Made by a program: the position numbers and the translations under genes. A stretch of DNA of 64,000 nt, taken from Tetradesmus obliquus (lineage: Eukaryota > Chlorophyta > Chlorophyceae > Sphaeropleales > Scenedesmaceae). Shown one piece after another: positions 1 through 13,248 of the stretch; positions within the stretch are counted from its first letter, which is position 1; the number at the start of each line of letters is the position of its first letter. The notes beneath the pieces were generated by a model that did not search any database, was not told the DNA's origin, and was given only the letters and a program-made list of their open reading frames with translations. Where the stretch lies: positions 2,108,001 to 2,172,000 of the forward strand of contig CP126193.1 in NCBI GenBank assembly GCA_030272155.1, written 5' to 3'.

Positions 1-948
1 CAGCGTTGAGTACCAGACAACAGCTGCCACCAGCACACACGCATGATGCTGCTGCCATGCATCTCCATGCACAGCTTGCAGAACTGCAAACCAACCAGTG
101 CCTGATAGGAGATTGCACCATGTTTGCCACCTGCATGATGCTTGTCATCGTAACCAAGTCATAACAATGTATAAATCAGCAGCTGTCGTTACCTGGGGGT
201 TGCCTGTCTTGGGCGGCGGGTGCTGCATGCCCTTGTACTTTGGCAGGTATGGTGCAATGGCATCCAGGCTCCACTTGTCCCCGAGGCCCGCAATGAGCTG
301 CGGGTCCATCGTCTTGTAGGCGCCGATGTACGCGTCAGAGTCCAGCTGCAGCAGCAGGCCCGGCATGCATTAAATGTGTGTTCAATGTGTGAGAGCCGGT
401 GGTGGATTTGTGTTCAGTGTTTGAGGCGCCGATGTACGCGTCAGAGCCCAGCTGCAGCAGCAGGCATGGCATGAGTTCAAGGTGTGAGAGCAGGTGGTTC
501 ACAGGTGTGAGGCGCCGATTTGGGCGTCAGAGTCCAGCTGCAGGTAACAACAACATGAGTTTTGGTACCCAAAGAGTACATTGGATATGTGTCAGGAGCA
601 GGTGGGTGTTCTTGTGCAGGTGCATAACTATACTGTAACTGTCCTGTAACTATCCTCCCTAAAACATAAGATGCAGAGAGTAGAGCAGCAGGCATGGTGA
701 GCATGGCAGAAGCAAGTCCACCATTGTTGCTGCTGGCAGACAGCGACACAGCAGCCACACAACACAGCACTGTCAGCAGCCACACCCCTAGGCCTCACCA
801 GGCAGGGGAAGAACTCGGGATCCGAGCCAGTGGGTATGTCTAGGTTGAGGTCGCTGAACTTGAACTGCACGCGGATGGCGTTGAAGCCCAGCAGCTTGAT
901 GCGGTGCACGATGGCCGCAAAATCGTTCGTCAGCCGCCGCTTGCCCCT

Positions 949-982
<34 letters not shown>

Positions 983-1737
983 GTGGTGACAGGTGAGTAG
1001 TAGCCACATGCGGTGCATGAAGGCCGCAAAGTCGTGCGTGAGCCGCCGCTTGCCGATGCAGGACAATGTGTGTGACAGCAAACAGATGCATCAGCACATG
1101 TTTGCAGGTCAGTGTGACAGCAGGCACACAATGACACGCCACACAAGGGAGTGGCAGCAATGCAGTGCCTGCCAGCTGTGCGGCGCAGCTGCCCTTCGTT
1201 GTTGGTTGCTAACATCTGCTGTTGAAATGCAGATGTGCCAAGCAATGCTCCTCCCTCAGCTCCTGCACAACTGCCACATTCATTCAACCCCGCATGCTGC
1301 ACGCAGCTGTCCCTCACCAGTAGGAGATGTTCAGTGCGCGCTGCCCTGCCTCCCCAACAGCAGGCGACCACTGCTTCTCCCACAGGTTCCCATAAGGCGG
1401 AATATCGCCATCTTGGGGGCAGGGTGGGTCGCTGTATGTAGTGTTGTCATCACAAAAGGCCCATTGGCCATCAAAATTGAATGACCCCACGCTCCAGCCA
1501 AACCAGTTCACGCCTCGTAGCACTGCGGGGCTGCCGGATTGCTGCTCTACGAGCTTGCCGCCAGGGGCGAGCTTCAGCGCCGGCGGCACCTGCAAACAAT
1601 AACCACAGGCATTGCATTGCACCGCTGTGTTATGTATGTTAATAAGATGCATGGTGTGGGCAGACGGCAGTGGTGACTTCTTTCATGCAACCCACACCCA
1701 GCTGCACCTCTGACACGCTGGCCAAAGGCACAACCCG

Positions 1738-1775
<38 letters not shown>

Positions 1776-2217
1776 TACATTTCAAGCTGCTGCATATTAA
1801 CAGAGCAAGCTGCTGCTGCAGTGCCCACCTTGCTGGTGCCAGCTGGCGAGGACCATGGGCTGGGGCAGGCCATTGGTACGCGGGTCTTGTTCCAGCCGTG
1901 CCTGCAGGTGCACGCGTCCGCTGGCATTGCCCTGGGAGGGTACTGCAGGATCTCCTTGTCAGCATCAACTGCGGCAAGCAGCAGGGACAGTGGAGTTATG
2001 ATAGCACGTCTGAATGGGGACAGCCAGCTACAGAGCTTGTGTCAGCTGTGCGGCCAAACATATGGCGCAAACGCTGCTGCTGCTGTGAGTGTGTCGTGTC
2101 ATGTGGTGCGGTGCCTGCAGGCAGCACAGTGATGCAGCAGCTGGCTGGCAACTGTAACACCTGCTGCTGTCTGCTGCAGCTGGATTGCTGTGTGCTGCAA
2201 TCAACCAGCGGCCTCTG

Positions 2218-2260
<43 letters not shown>

Positions 2261-2358
2261 AGTCACTCCCCCATTCGGTGACAATTGCTGATTGTCCCGT
2301 GGCCACTGCCAGCCATCACAGGGTTCAGCTACGACCAACCCCTAGGCATTGGTCTACC

Positions 2359-2397
<39 letters not shown>

Positions 2398-2917
2398 CCA
2401 CACTCACCTGGCGGCTGGTCCTGCACATTCACTTGGCACGTCCACTTCCTGAACAGATTTGAATACGGCTGGCAGCTGTGGCCATTGGGGCAGCAGAATC
2501 CCCTCCATGGCCCAAACTGATCACACGTGTCATGCTGGTAGCAGTCAAAGCCTGCTCCACCACACTGCGCGCCAACATCTAGCTTGTAAGAGCAGTTGCC
2601 CTTTGATTCCTCCTCATAACTGTACACTAGCTCCTCTTTGTTTACACTCTGGCAGCTGTATCCTGTTATGCTGCCTGTGTCACCGCTGCAGGCGTAACCG
2701 GGTGTGCAGCAGCCCTTCACAAAAGGTGACGGCACCGGCAAGCACCATGCATTGGGTTTGAACATGATGTTGCAGCCCGGCTGCACATATGGGATGGTTT
2801 TGGAGCCAAATAATGAGAACGCTGGTGTTAGTATTGGCTGCTGCTGTGCTGCTGGGTTAGCACCTGCAGGAAGCAGGAAGGGCAGCAGGGCAGAGGCAGC
2901 TGGTGGGTGACGTGTCA

Positions 2918-2959
<42 letters not shown>

Positions 2960-3383
2960 CGCAGAGTACACACGCAGTGCTTGTTTGGCCCGCTGTTTAA
3001 GAACGCTGAAAGATGTTGCCCATGTCATCTACCTCGTTTTAAAGCCATGCACCATGCTTCGCCACTGTCATCCATATGCTATGTATGTGTGCAGCATGCA
3101 TGACAAGGAGCAGAATGCGCATGCCAGATGAGACCGTGTTGCTGAACAGCAGGCTCAGTACACACTGCAGCTCGGCACACATCATAGTACTGGACGCCTT
3201 CTTCAGATGAACCAATGGGGATTGTGCAGCTGCTGCAATTTGGTGCCAGGTGACAATGCTGCAATGACTGCTGGCAAGACTGCCAGCAATTGCTGCTGCC
3301 ACACGCTCGTGCTCACCTAGCGCGCCAGAGCTCATCAATACGATTATGTAAAGCAGCAACACGGGCCATGGTATGGGCCACAT
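1..3383 (-). CDS. Secreted GH5-type endoglucanase with Cys-rich module (3' end outside window)
   Basis: Predicted beta-1,4-glucan hydrolase secreted from the cell. The first exon (3383-3317) encodes a signal peptide beginning MWPIPWPVLLLYIIVL and ends at a GTGAGC donor. A later exon ending at 2408 carries a Cys-rich module (QCGGAGFDCYQHDTC, then CCPNGHSC) reminiscent of cellulose-binding or granulin-like knots. Exon 1589-1318 has RGVNWFGW, the classic start of a GH5 catalytic barrel, and PPYGNLW. Exon 946-799 has LLGFNAIRVQFKFSDLN, the usual second GH5 block. Exon 345-193 encodes a further conserved-looking stretch (LDSDAYIGAYKTMDPQL). The catalytic glutamates must lie past position 1. The exon between 3316 and about 2900, and any exon near 1990-1840, are uncertain. 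Echo copies of the 345 and 946 exon starts lie at about 424-545 and 993-1060. Family call is firm; exact substrate is not. Confidence 0.78.
424..545 (-). repeat. Two echoes of the start of the GH5 exon at 345
   Basis: The segment around 424-460 repeats the acceptor and first codons (LDSDAYIGA) of the exon beginning at 345. A third, more diverged copy sits at about 508-542. Both are direct copies in the upstream intron. They contain the CAG acceptor and the first 20-30 coding bases, then lose similarity. Confidence 0.7.
993..1060 (-). repeat. Echo of the GH5 exon that starts at 946
   Basis: Read on the minus strand, this stretch repeats the acceptor and first residues of exon 946-799 (GKRRLTHDFAAFMHRM against GKRRLTNDFAAIVHRI). 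It lies just upstream of the real exon, separated by a CAG/CTG run at about 950-980. It is unlikely to be used as an exon because the reading frame is not continued. Confidence 0.7.
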
Positions 3384-4581
3384 GGTCTGCTGTGGCACCT
3401 TCTGGGTTCCACCTCGCTGCAGCAGCGAAGCACAAGCCCCCGACTCCTGCGGAGCTGCTGCGCTCCTTGAGGTGTTATATTGTCTACAGTTCATTCATTT
3501 GAAGGCTACGACTCTGCCTGATGAAGCAAAGTTCAGAGTCACTCCAGCAGCCCTCGGCTCAAAGTGACTGGGGTAAATAGCTGGTTGAGAGATTGAAAGC
3601 GATGGGATCAAGGACTGTAGTGGTCAAGCAGTGTAAGTCTGGGAGTGCCTGCGAGTTCTGCTGTGCAACTCTGGTGCGCGCCAGGACTTGTTACTTCAGC
3701 CAAGGGAGCTTAATGCTGGTGAATGACACGCCTTTGGAACACCCAACAGTACTTGGCATCTCTGTGCAGGCCGATCTATGTCGGGTGCAAAGATATCTGC
3801 GGCTCGGCTCTGCAAAAGACATCCAGCTGGGCAGCTCCGCCCTGATTAGTCTGCACATGCCACTGCACGTAAACCTTACTCGAACAACATGTTGTGACTC
3901 GCAATCATTGTGTACCACGGCAAATGGCTCACACTCGCAACTTCACTTCACCCTGTGATGGGCGAGACGAAGCACTGGCAAGGATTTTTGCCACAGAGCC
4001 GATTCTTGATTGGTGCAGATCCACCAGCGATGGCACATTTTATGCCATTGAAACGTAAAAGGAGGCACCAGTGCCAGCCTTGCAGCCTGCCCTCAGCAGC
4101 TTGCTGCGTCAGCATGCACCCTGCTGCAACACCGCCACTGGTGCACCACTGGCAGTCAGCAGACTGGCAGCAGTCAGCCAGCAGATAGCTGGAGACGCTC
4201 AACTGCTGCGCCTGCAGCGCACCGCAGTCAATTGCCGGCGAATCTCACTCAGCAAGGCCCACTGTCACACTCTGCAGCTGCGAAAGGTAGCATGGCAATA
4301 GCATGCACGCACTGGCCAGCACCACAGCCGCACCCAACCAGCAGCTGCTGCCACTGCTACTGCAGCAGCACCAATTGACCTTCACCCCAGCAGCCGCTGT
4401 AGCACCATCGTGTCTCGCCTGCGGCTTTCCATTGTTGTCACTGTGGCGCACGGTTGTTACTACAGGTGCAGTTGCTGGCATGCATCCTTCTGTCACCCAT
4501 GGCAGCAATAGAGCGTCCTCCCTGCCAGTCTCCAATGTGGTCACTGTGGCACCCAATCGTCAGTAACCAACTGCAACCATT
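3384..4581. other. Spacer between GH5 gene and PAP gene, no firm gene
   Basis: This region should hold the GH5 promoter and the PAP 3' flank. An uninterrupted 121-codon plus-strand frame (3593-3958) and a Cys-rich minus-strand frame (4202-3948) are present. Neither matches a family I recognise and neither has clear splice partners. They may be chance frames or parts of an unseen gene. Confidence 0.4.
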
Positions 4582-5612
4582 TCATTCAGGCAACCGCTGC
4601 AGCACCAGCGTGTCTCGCCTGCTGTTCTCCATCACTCGAATGCCTTGCTGTAGCGCCACGCAGTCAGTCCAGCCGCCTCCCTTGATGAACAGCGGCAGGC
4701 TCAGCTGCAGCCCCAGCAGCCGCAGCAGCAGCTTGTCAAAGCTGTAGTAGATCCTGCAGGGCAGATGGGACACATAGGCAGGTGTAGAGAAGTTTTTCAA
4801 AGACTTGGGTTTTCATGAAAGCAAAAGTTTTCATGAATGCACTGCTATGGTGGATGGCAAGTGCAGAATATGTGAAAAGTGCCTGCAGCAGTCGCTTGCT
4901 CTGCCGCAGCCGATGTGTGCTGTCTCCAGTCCTTGGCAAGGACATCAAGAAGCACAAGCGGACATAGTGCTGCAACAGCTGCTGCTTGGTGGCGATACAG
5001 CCGCTGTTTGGTACACTTGCGTGCAGCAGCTGCGCTGCAACAATCAGGAGCTTATAGCAGCCCACAATGCTGCAGCTCACCTTGTTGAGTTGAGCACTGT
5101 GAGGGGCCCTGAGGCCTGCAGCTGAAGCCCAAGCAGCGCAAAGGCTATGGTGTTGGTGACACGCTTGCCCCTGCAGCAGCGCCACACACACCACAACAAG
5201 GTCATGCGGCTGGTTCAATGGCCGAGTTGAGCAGCAGAGGGATTACTGCCAATAATTGCTTCTATGTGGAGCAGCACCGTCCTGGTACCGGGGCTAGGTA
5301 TGTAAAATGCTGCCCAGCAACTGCACTTCATCTGCAAAAGTCAACGCGCATTTGTCTTACCAAAAGAGCTTCTACACATACACCTGCCAGACTCTGAAAT
5401 TGAGTGTCGGACACCAATCAGCCAACGCATGGCCGATATGATGCCCTTCCCACTGGTAACAACAACAACAAAACTCACGGCAGGTCAATGTGCTGCTGTA
5501 TGTCCCGCACGCCGATGCCTAGCAGCTGCCCCTTCACCAGCGCATGCACGCTGGCCTCAGTCGTCCACAGCAGCCGCCAGCTACCAGACAGCGCGCCAGC
5601 AGTAGGGTCGTC

Positions 5613-5647
<35 letters not shown>

Positions 5648-6357
5648 CTGGCGCTGCTGCTTGTTCCTGCTTCAGCTGCTGTACTAGTTGCAGGACCTGT
5701 GAGGAGCATGGCCCAGAGGCAAAAGGCATCACTCTAAATGAAAGTTTCTTGCGCAGCGCTGTTCACTGCGGTCCCAGTGAGCGTGGTGGCAGTAAGTCAG
5801 CAGCACTGCAGACAGCATGCAGACAGCAGCACTGCACGCACGCAACTCATATGCTACATATGAGCGTACGAGCATGCTTGCACACCTGTTGACCCATAAT
5901 TTTGCACACTGCACATCAACAAGCAACGATCAAGCCACCTCAAGGGTGCAGGTTGAGGTGGAATGCTCATGTTTCACTGGTGCAGCTCTACTAGTTGCAA
6001 GATGGTCGAGTGCTGCCTGGCAGGTGACGCACCTGGCTCCTCTGCTGCTCTGTGCTGGCTGCGCCAAACTTCTGCCCCTCTGTGCTGGTCACTAGCTGTG
6101 GTATGAGAGTGCTGCAAGAGAGCACAGAATAGACCAGTTTACTTGCCGTGCAAGTGATGCAGCACTGGCAGTAGGAACAGCAGTAGCAGCATGTTCAGAG
6201 CAGCAGCAGTGGCAGCAGCAGTACAGTGAGCTTCTGCACACCTGCATTCACTGCTGCGGGGCACAGTAGCGGAACATTTGGCAAATGCGTTTGTTTTCCT
6301 GTGAGCAGGGCACCGCACAAGCACAACGCTGCTGGCTGTGATTGGCAGGGCTTTCAT
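4582..6357 (-). CDS. Plastid-lipid-associated (PAP/fibrillin) domain protein
   Basis: Predicted plastid protein of the PAP/fibrillin family, whose members bind lipids at thylakoids and plastoglobules. The proposed start at 6357 opens a basic, Ser/Ala-rich leader (MKALPITASSVVLVRCPAHR) typical of a transit peptide; this exon ends at a GTGTGC donor after 6242. An exon ending at 5479 contains LSGSWRLLWTTEASVHALVK, the family's diagnostic opening strand, preceded by a heptad-like LVQQLKQEQ and a Ser run. The last exon (4753-4582) reads IYYSFDKLLLRLLGLQLSLP and closes with a short conserved-looking tail and stop. Exons between 6242 and 5700 and between 5478 and 4754 are not resolved. It is a short, single-domain member; which fibrillin group it belongs to cannot be judged here. 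Confidence 0.7.
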
Positions 6358-7197
6358 GTTGCTGCAATGGTCTATGCCCAGCGCCGAGCCCAGTTGAGGC
6401 CCTTTAAAAACACGAAACAAAGCAAATCGGTCTGCGATGGGGGCCGTGGTGTTGGAAGTACCTCTTGTCACAGCATTAGTCATGGCGAAGGTCACGTCGT
6501 CCAATCGCCTGTGAAGAAAACACGGCAGCAGCGCAGCTGCTCGAGACATACCTTATGTCTTGCCTTCGCATCAAGTTCAGTCACAGTGTGCCGATCTCAC
6601 GTACTGGCGGTTCCGAAAGCACTTCGCACACACCGACAGCAGGAATCGTCCAAAGGGAAGCCAAGCAGCTGAGGGTATGGATGATCACGGCGAAATAGCT
6701 GAGCTGATGCAGGTGGGACTGCTCGGACAAGCTGGCTAGCCTTGTTGAAGCACATGAGCGCCTGCAGCAGCAGTAGCATTGCTGCAATTGCAAGCAGCAT
6801 GTGCACCGGTTCATAATCTCACATGGCAGCAAAGTGCAACGTGTGCGAAGCATGTGTTACTCCGCTTTGCTTGATTTGACGTGTAGCGAGATTGCAGATG
6901 TGCAGCAGCAAGGTGATTCCTAAAAAGCAGTGCGCATTGTGAAGCACATGCAGTGGCACCGGACCCCATGTGTGAATGCACCACGCACATGACAATGCCT
7001 TGTGCACATGTACTGCTGATAATGAGATAATTGATGCAGGATGACTGGCGGGGCATGCCGCATGCAGATGCACCTGTACACACCTGCCTGGCTTGCCCAC
7101 ACACCACTCCAATGCGTGCAGCCCTGCTGCCACCAGGCAAAACCTAAGAATAACACGTGCTTCCTGCTTGAAAACCTCCGTTTGGCTGCCCCCTGCA
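6358..7197. promoter_or_regulatory. Divergent intergenic region between PAP gene and RTCB
   Basis: The two flanking genes point away from each other, so these ~840 bp probably hold both promoters, plus the 5' UTR and any first exon of RTCB that I could not identify. I see no convincing TATA box or known motif. Confidence 0.4.
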
Positions 7198-7506
7198 GCT
7201 GGCCAAGCTGGGCCGCGGCAAGCAGCAGCAGCAGCAGCAGCATGCTGATCCTGACAGCGACGATGGAGCAGCAGCAGCAGCATCTCAAGACGCGCGCTCT
7301 GACGACAATGACAGCTATGACGACGCTTATGACGACTGTGTGGTTGGTGGGGGCAGCGCGGCTGCAGCAGCCAGCAAGTTCATGCAAGCCAGCAACAGCA
7401 AGAAAGCCCGCAGGAAAGCCCGCCAGGCTGCAGCAGTAGCACATGCAGTCAGTGGAGCAGCACCAGGCAGCACTGGCAGCACAGGTAGTGCTGGAAAAGC
7501 ACGCCA

Positions 7507-7540
<34 letters not shown>

Positions 7541-10500
7541 CCTGCAGGGCCGGAGGATGAAGGGGATACTGTTGCTGGCCCCAGCAGCACAGAGGAGCGC
7601 AAGCATGAGCGCAAGCAGCAGCACGCCAAGGCGGCGGCGGCTGCAGCAGCTGGCACACCATCTGGGGTTGGTGCGGCTGGCGCCAGCAGCAGCAGCAGCA
7701 GCGGTGGTGGTGGCATTGCTGATGGTGTGATGACTGAAGAGGAGCAGCAGCTGCTGAAGCATGCACTGACGCAAATCAGCGAGCTGAAGCAGATTGCTCC
7801 ATTCACATTCGAGATCAAGCAGGGTAAGTGCTTGATGCGTTGTGATTGTTGTGTTCTGCACATCTCGTGGTGGTATGCCGGACAGCTATGGGCTAGGCGA
7901 GCAGTACTTTTGGTGCATCATCTGACAGCGGACGTGCATGCGATTGTGCTGCGCTGCCTGCTGCCACACACCATAAGTGCAGCTGCTCAATGCTGCCTTC
8001 AACGTGCTCAGCAGGCACAACCTGGCAATACCCTGCTGTGCAGGCAGCACGTGCGGCATGGCTGTGCCTGCTGCTGCATCCGGTGGTGCTGTCTCCAGCA
8101 AGCTTCACTATGCACTGCCTGCATCTCACCACACTTGCCTCATCACAAACCTTGCTGGCTAACCGCAGGCAGCACGCGCGGCATGGCTGTGCCTGCGCCC
8201 TTATTTGCCAGCCCGCTGCTTGCTGCCACACAACACAAGTACACACAAGTGCAGCTGCTCGTTGCGTCTTTTAAAGGTATGGTCATGCACTGCTTGCTTT
8301 AACTAACGCCTTTCCAATTGCGGTGCAGGCAGCACGCGCGGCATGGCTGTGCCTGCGCGCTTCTTTGCCAGCCCGCTGCTGCTGGACATGGTGGTGAGGG
8401 AGGCGCAGGCCTCGGGGGGTGGCGGCGGTGGCGGCTTCACCGCATCACTGCAGCAGCTGGCCAATGTGGCCACGCTGCCAGGCATCGTCGGTGAGCTTGT
8501 GAGCTTGCAATGTGTGATCAGAGTTTGGTCGTCAGGGAGGCGCAGGCCTCGGGGGGTGGCGGCGGTGGCGGCGGCTTCACCGCTTCGCTGCAGCAGCTGG
8601 CAAATGTGGCCACACTGCCAGGCATTGTGGGTGAGTTTGTGTAGTTTGGGCGTTTAGTGATGGCAGGGGTGGTGGCGGCGGCTTCACCGCGTCGCTGCAG
8701 CAGCTGGCCAACGTGGCCACACTGCCAGGCATTGTGGGTGAGTTTGTGTAGTTTGGGCGTTTAGTGATGGCAGGGGTGGCGGCGGCGGCTTCACCGCGTC
8801 GCTGCAGCAGCTGGCCAACGTGGCCACACTGCCAGGCATTGTGGGTGAGTTTGTGTAGTTTGGGCGTTTAGTGATGGCAGGGGTGGCGGCGGCGGCTTCA
8901 CCGCGTCGCTGCAGCAGCTGGCCAACGTGGCCACACTGCCAGGCATTGTGGGTGAGTTTGTGTAGTTTGGGCGTTTAGTGATGGCAGGGGTGGCGGCGGC
9001 GGCTTCACCGCGTCGCTGCAGCAGCTGGCCAACGTGGCCACACTGCCAGGCATTGTGGGTGAGGAACCTGGTGGATTTGGTGTTTGTTGGAAACAAGTGA
9101 GTCTGCGCGCTAGATAGGTTGAGGAGTGTTCCAGCTAGATAGGTTGAGGAGTGTTCCAGCTGCAAGAGCTGCAAGATGCATTGCCAGCATTGCAGCAATC
9201 CAAGTTCCCTTGTCACAGCACGACAGCAGAAGTGTCAACTCCGCCAGCGGCAGCTGCCGCTGCTGCTGCAGCGGCAGAGGCAGAGGCTTCACCGCCCCGC
9301 TGCAGCAGCAGCAGCCGGACATCGCGGCTGTGCTGGCAGGCATTGTGAGCGAGCTGAGCTTGGGGTCGAATGCATGTGACTCCCTTGGCCGCGCAAGTGC
9401 TCATCAGCGCAAGACTGCCAGGTCCGTGACAGATGCTGCGCTAGGGTCTCCTGGTACAGCGTTGTTTGAAGGTGTGTGCATGAGCTTTCAATGTATGAGA
9501 TTGTCCGTGTACATGCTGCTGCAGGTGCCTCAAGCGGCATGCCGGACCTGCACTCTGGCTACGGCTTTGCAAGTCTGTCAGCCATGCAAGTACTCAGCAG
9601 CCCCAAACACCCACCTGCATAACACATGCTGCTGCAGGTGCGTCAATCGGCATGCCTGACCTACACTCGGGTTATGGCTTTGCCATCGGCAACGTGTGTG
9701 CAGTGGACATGGAGGGTGGCAGCGGCGTGGTGTCACCGGGCGGTGTGGGCTTTGACATCAACTGCGGCGTCCGCCTGCTGCGCAGCAGCCTGAACATTGA
9801 GGACCTCTTTCCTGTGAGGGACAAGCTGGCTGATGTGCTGTTCAAAGGTGCGCAAATCATGCATTGAAGCGCTATTGAGGTGCGCAGATCATGCTATGAC
9901 GTGCAGCAGCTCCCAGGTGTGTGTTTAAGTTTGATTTCTGCAGCTGCAGGGACCCGACGGCCGCAACCATGTTGTCATTAATGACACAGGGAAGGCATGC
10001 TGCCTGGTTTAACATTTACAATCTTTCGGTTGGTGGAGTTGATGGCCAAGGATGCCTGGAATGGAATTGCTAGTGCACCAGTTTGCCAGCACTGAACCTG
10101 CAACCGCCCTGCGTGTGTGTGCTTTGCGCTGCCCTGCAGCTGTGCCTGTTGGTGTGGGCAGTGAGGGCAGCCTGCGGCTGGGGGCTGCTGACATGGACAA
10201 GCTGCTGACTGGAGGCATGGCCTGGCTGGAGGAGAAAGGGATGTGCTGGCCGGAGGACCGAGAAGTGACAGAGGAGCACGTGAGTGGGATAGGTCAGGTT
10301 GGGGCAGGCGTGTCCCCTCTACACAGCTGCAGCATTGCTGCATACCAACAGGGGCTGTGCTGGTGTGAAGACAGGGAGGTGACAGGGAGGTGACAGGGAG
10401 GTGACGGGGAGGTGACAGGGAGGTGACGGGGAGGTGACAGGGAGGTGACAGAGAAGCGTGTGAGTGGAACAGACCAGCTGGCAGTTTGGCTGCTGTATTT

Positions 10501-10987
10501 GCCGGTATGGGTCCATGTTTTAAGAATTGACTGCAGCAGGGTCTGTGCTGGCTTGAGGGCAGTGAGGTCATAGAGGAGCGCGTGAGGCTGAAGGGATGGC
10601 TGACTGCAACTGGACTGCTATGCATGCTAGCTCTGGGAGGGTGCCATGTTGTGCTAGATGATTGAGCCGCAGCGCTGTTCGCAGCAATGATGTTTGCAAG
10701 CAGCCTGTTACAGGGCACTGTAGCATGGCAGGGTTGTCGCATTGTTTAGGCGGTGACGTGCAGCGCTGTCTTGGTGATGACAAAAGCGGTACTGCTGCAC
10801 GGCTACTTCCGAGAGCTGCTTCTGCTGCTGGCCGCAGGGCTGCTTCCCTGGTGCTGATGCTTCCAAGGTCTCACCATGCGCCAAGGCGCGGGGCGCTGCG
10901 CAGTGCGGCACGCTGGGCTCGGGCAACCACTACGTGGAGGTGCAGGTGCGGCGGTGTGCGGCAGCAGCAGCAGCAGCAGCAGCACCG

Positions 10988-11023
<36 letters not shown>

Positions 11024-11123
11024 GGGTGGTGGGCAATATGGTGTAGCAAACAGAAGGTGGCACCCTGCTGAGGCGCACTGTATCTGCTGCTGCTATATGC
11101 CCTGCTGCCGCTGATGGTGACAA

Positions 11124-11163
<40 letters not shown>

Positions 11164-13184
11164 GTAATCAGGTTGTGGATGAGGTGTTTGACGCTGAGGC
11201 AGCGTCAGTGATGGGGCTGGGCAAGAAGGGGACGGTGTGCATCATGATACACAGCGGCTCAAGGGGCCTGGGTCACCAGGTGAGGGACACACTGGGAGCA
11301 GTGCGGGACACACCCACAGGGCAGCGGGACACACACATGTGCTGCCAGAGCGCTGCGTTATGCCACGATATGTCCTTTTGGGTATGCATGGCTGCAGGCA
11401 AAGCAGACTCGAGCTGACTGTGTAGCCACCTGATAACCAGCAGAGGCTAGAGGCGCATGACATGCTGCAACTGTTCAACACCCGAGTGCAGCCACGCATG
11501 CGCAAGCCTGGATCTGGCGGTGCACTGCCTGCTGCTTGCACAAAACCTAGCCAACTCGGGCCTGCAGAAGCCGGTGCTGTTGCTGCTACAATCAATGCAA
11601 GCACTGCTGTATGCATGCCTCACAGGTGTGCACGGACTACCTGCCTGCTGCCGAGACCGCAATGGCCCGGGCAGCTGTTCACAGCAGTAGCCTGTGCTCC
11701 ACTATGCATTAGATCTTGTGTGCGCTGCATGCTCACAGGTGTGCACAGACTACCTGTCAGCTGCCGACCGTGCCATGGCCAAGGCAGGGCTGCGCCTGGT
11801 GGACAGGCAGCTGGCAGCAGCACCGCTCAGCAGCAGCGAGGGCAGGCACTACCTGGCAGCCATGGCGGCAGCAGCAAACTTTGCGTTTGCCAACAGGTGT
11901 GGTGGCACTGCAAGTGTGCGGCGAACCTTGCAGGCAGCTAGCTGCCTGGCCACTGCTCTTCATGACAGTTGTGCGTGTGTATCTGCAAGTTGCAGCTAGC
12001 AGCGTTGCGGAGACGCACGCTGTGTTTGGTCTGCGCTGCGCTGTGGCCCTGTTCGTTCGGCTGCCCTCACCCTCTGCGGCCTGCTGCGCGCTGAAAGCTC
12101 AGCTGGCACTGCGTGCCAACAGCACTCTTCTTGCAGTGCCATTCACTGGGTTCACTCTGTTGTGGCTCGACCCTCTCCAGTACTGCCAGGACCCACATGT
12201 AACTGCCCTCTCACGCATGACGCATGCAATGCACCTGATGCTGTGCAGGTCTCTGATGGCGGCCCAGGTGCGTGGCGCCTTCCAGGAGGTGTTCAAGTCC
12301 AGCCCCGCCAAGCTGGGCCTGCACCAGGTCTACGACGTGAGCAGCAGCAGCAGCAGCAGCAAGCAAGCAAGCAAGCAAGCAAGCAGCCATGCCTGTGATG
12401 CAGCTTGTGTGAGGGCAGCTGGAGCTGTTGCAGGATGGAGCTTTTGAGCAACGTGCTGTTGGCTGAGCACGCTGCTGCAGTGGTGCAAGGGTTGCCTACG
12501 CTGCTAGCGTAGCGACAGTTCATGCTGCTGTTTATTTGTTATGCTTTGTGCCGTGTCATGTTTCGATTCCCTGCTGGCCACACATGCTTGCAGGTGAGCC
12601 ACAACATAGCCAAGAAGGAGCTGCACACCCTGCCAGACGGCAGCCAGCGGCAGCTGCTGGTGCACAGGTGCGCAATGCGCCAACCAGATCTTTTACTGCC
12701 AGTCTGTGCCTGAATTATGTTGCCAGTGTTATGTGGTGGCTGTGTCAGCTTGTCACATGCCCCCCTGCTTTGGGAGTGCAAGATAAACCTGGGTTGCCAG
12801 TCTATCACATTCACCTTGCCTGCTGCTGCTGCTGCTGCTGCAGGAAGGGCGCCACGCGCGCCTTCCCGCCAGGCCATGCCGAGCTGCCTGCTGCATACCG
12901 CGGCATAGGCCAGCCTGTGCTGATTGGCGGCTCCATGGGCACTGCCAGCTACGTCATGACAGGCACACAGGCAAGGCTGCAGCTTTGAGGCACTGTACAG
13001 TAGTTTGCAGAGTTGACTGAGAGTGGCCACTTGTGCTTGGGCTTCTGTTTTAGCTGCCGGTGTGGCGCAGTGTGGTGTGAAGCTGAGGTGCACAGATGTT
13101 CTGTTGGTTGAATCGTACGCGGCAGCTGATGCCGTGTCGAGTGTTTGCACTGCTTCTGGGGGAAATGCTGCAACACACACACTG

Positions 13185-13248
<64 letters not shown>

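Noticed and set aside
1740..1771. Poly-Ala or poly-Gln tracts in the GH5 protein
   Set aside because: The runs at 1740, 2219, 2358 and 2920 fall between the recognisable exons and beside splice sites, so they are better read as intronic.
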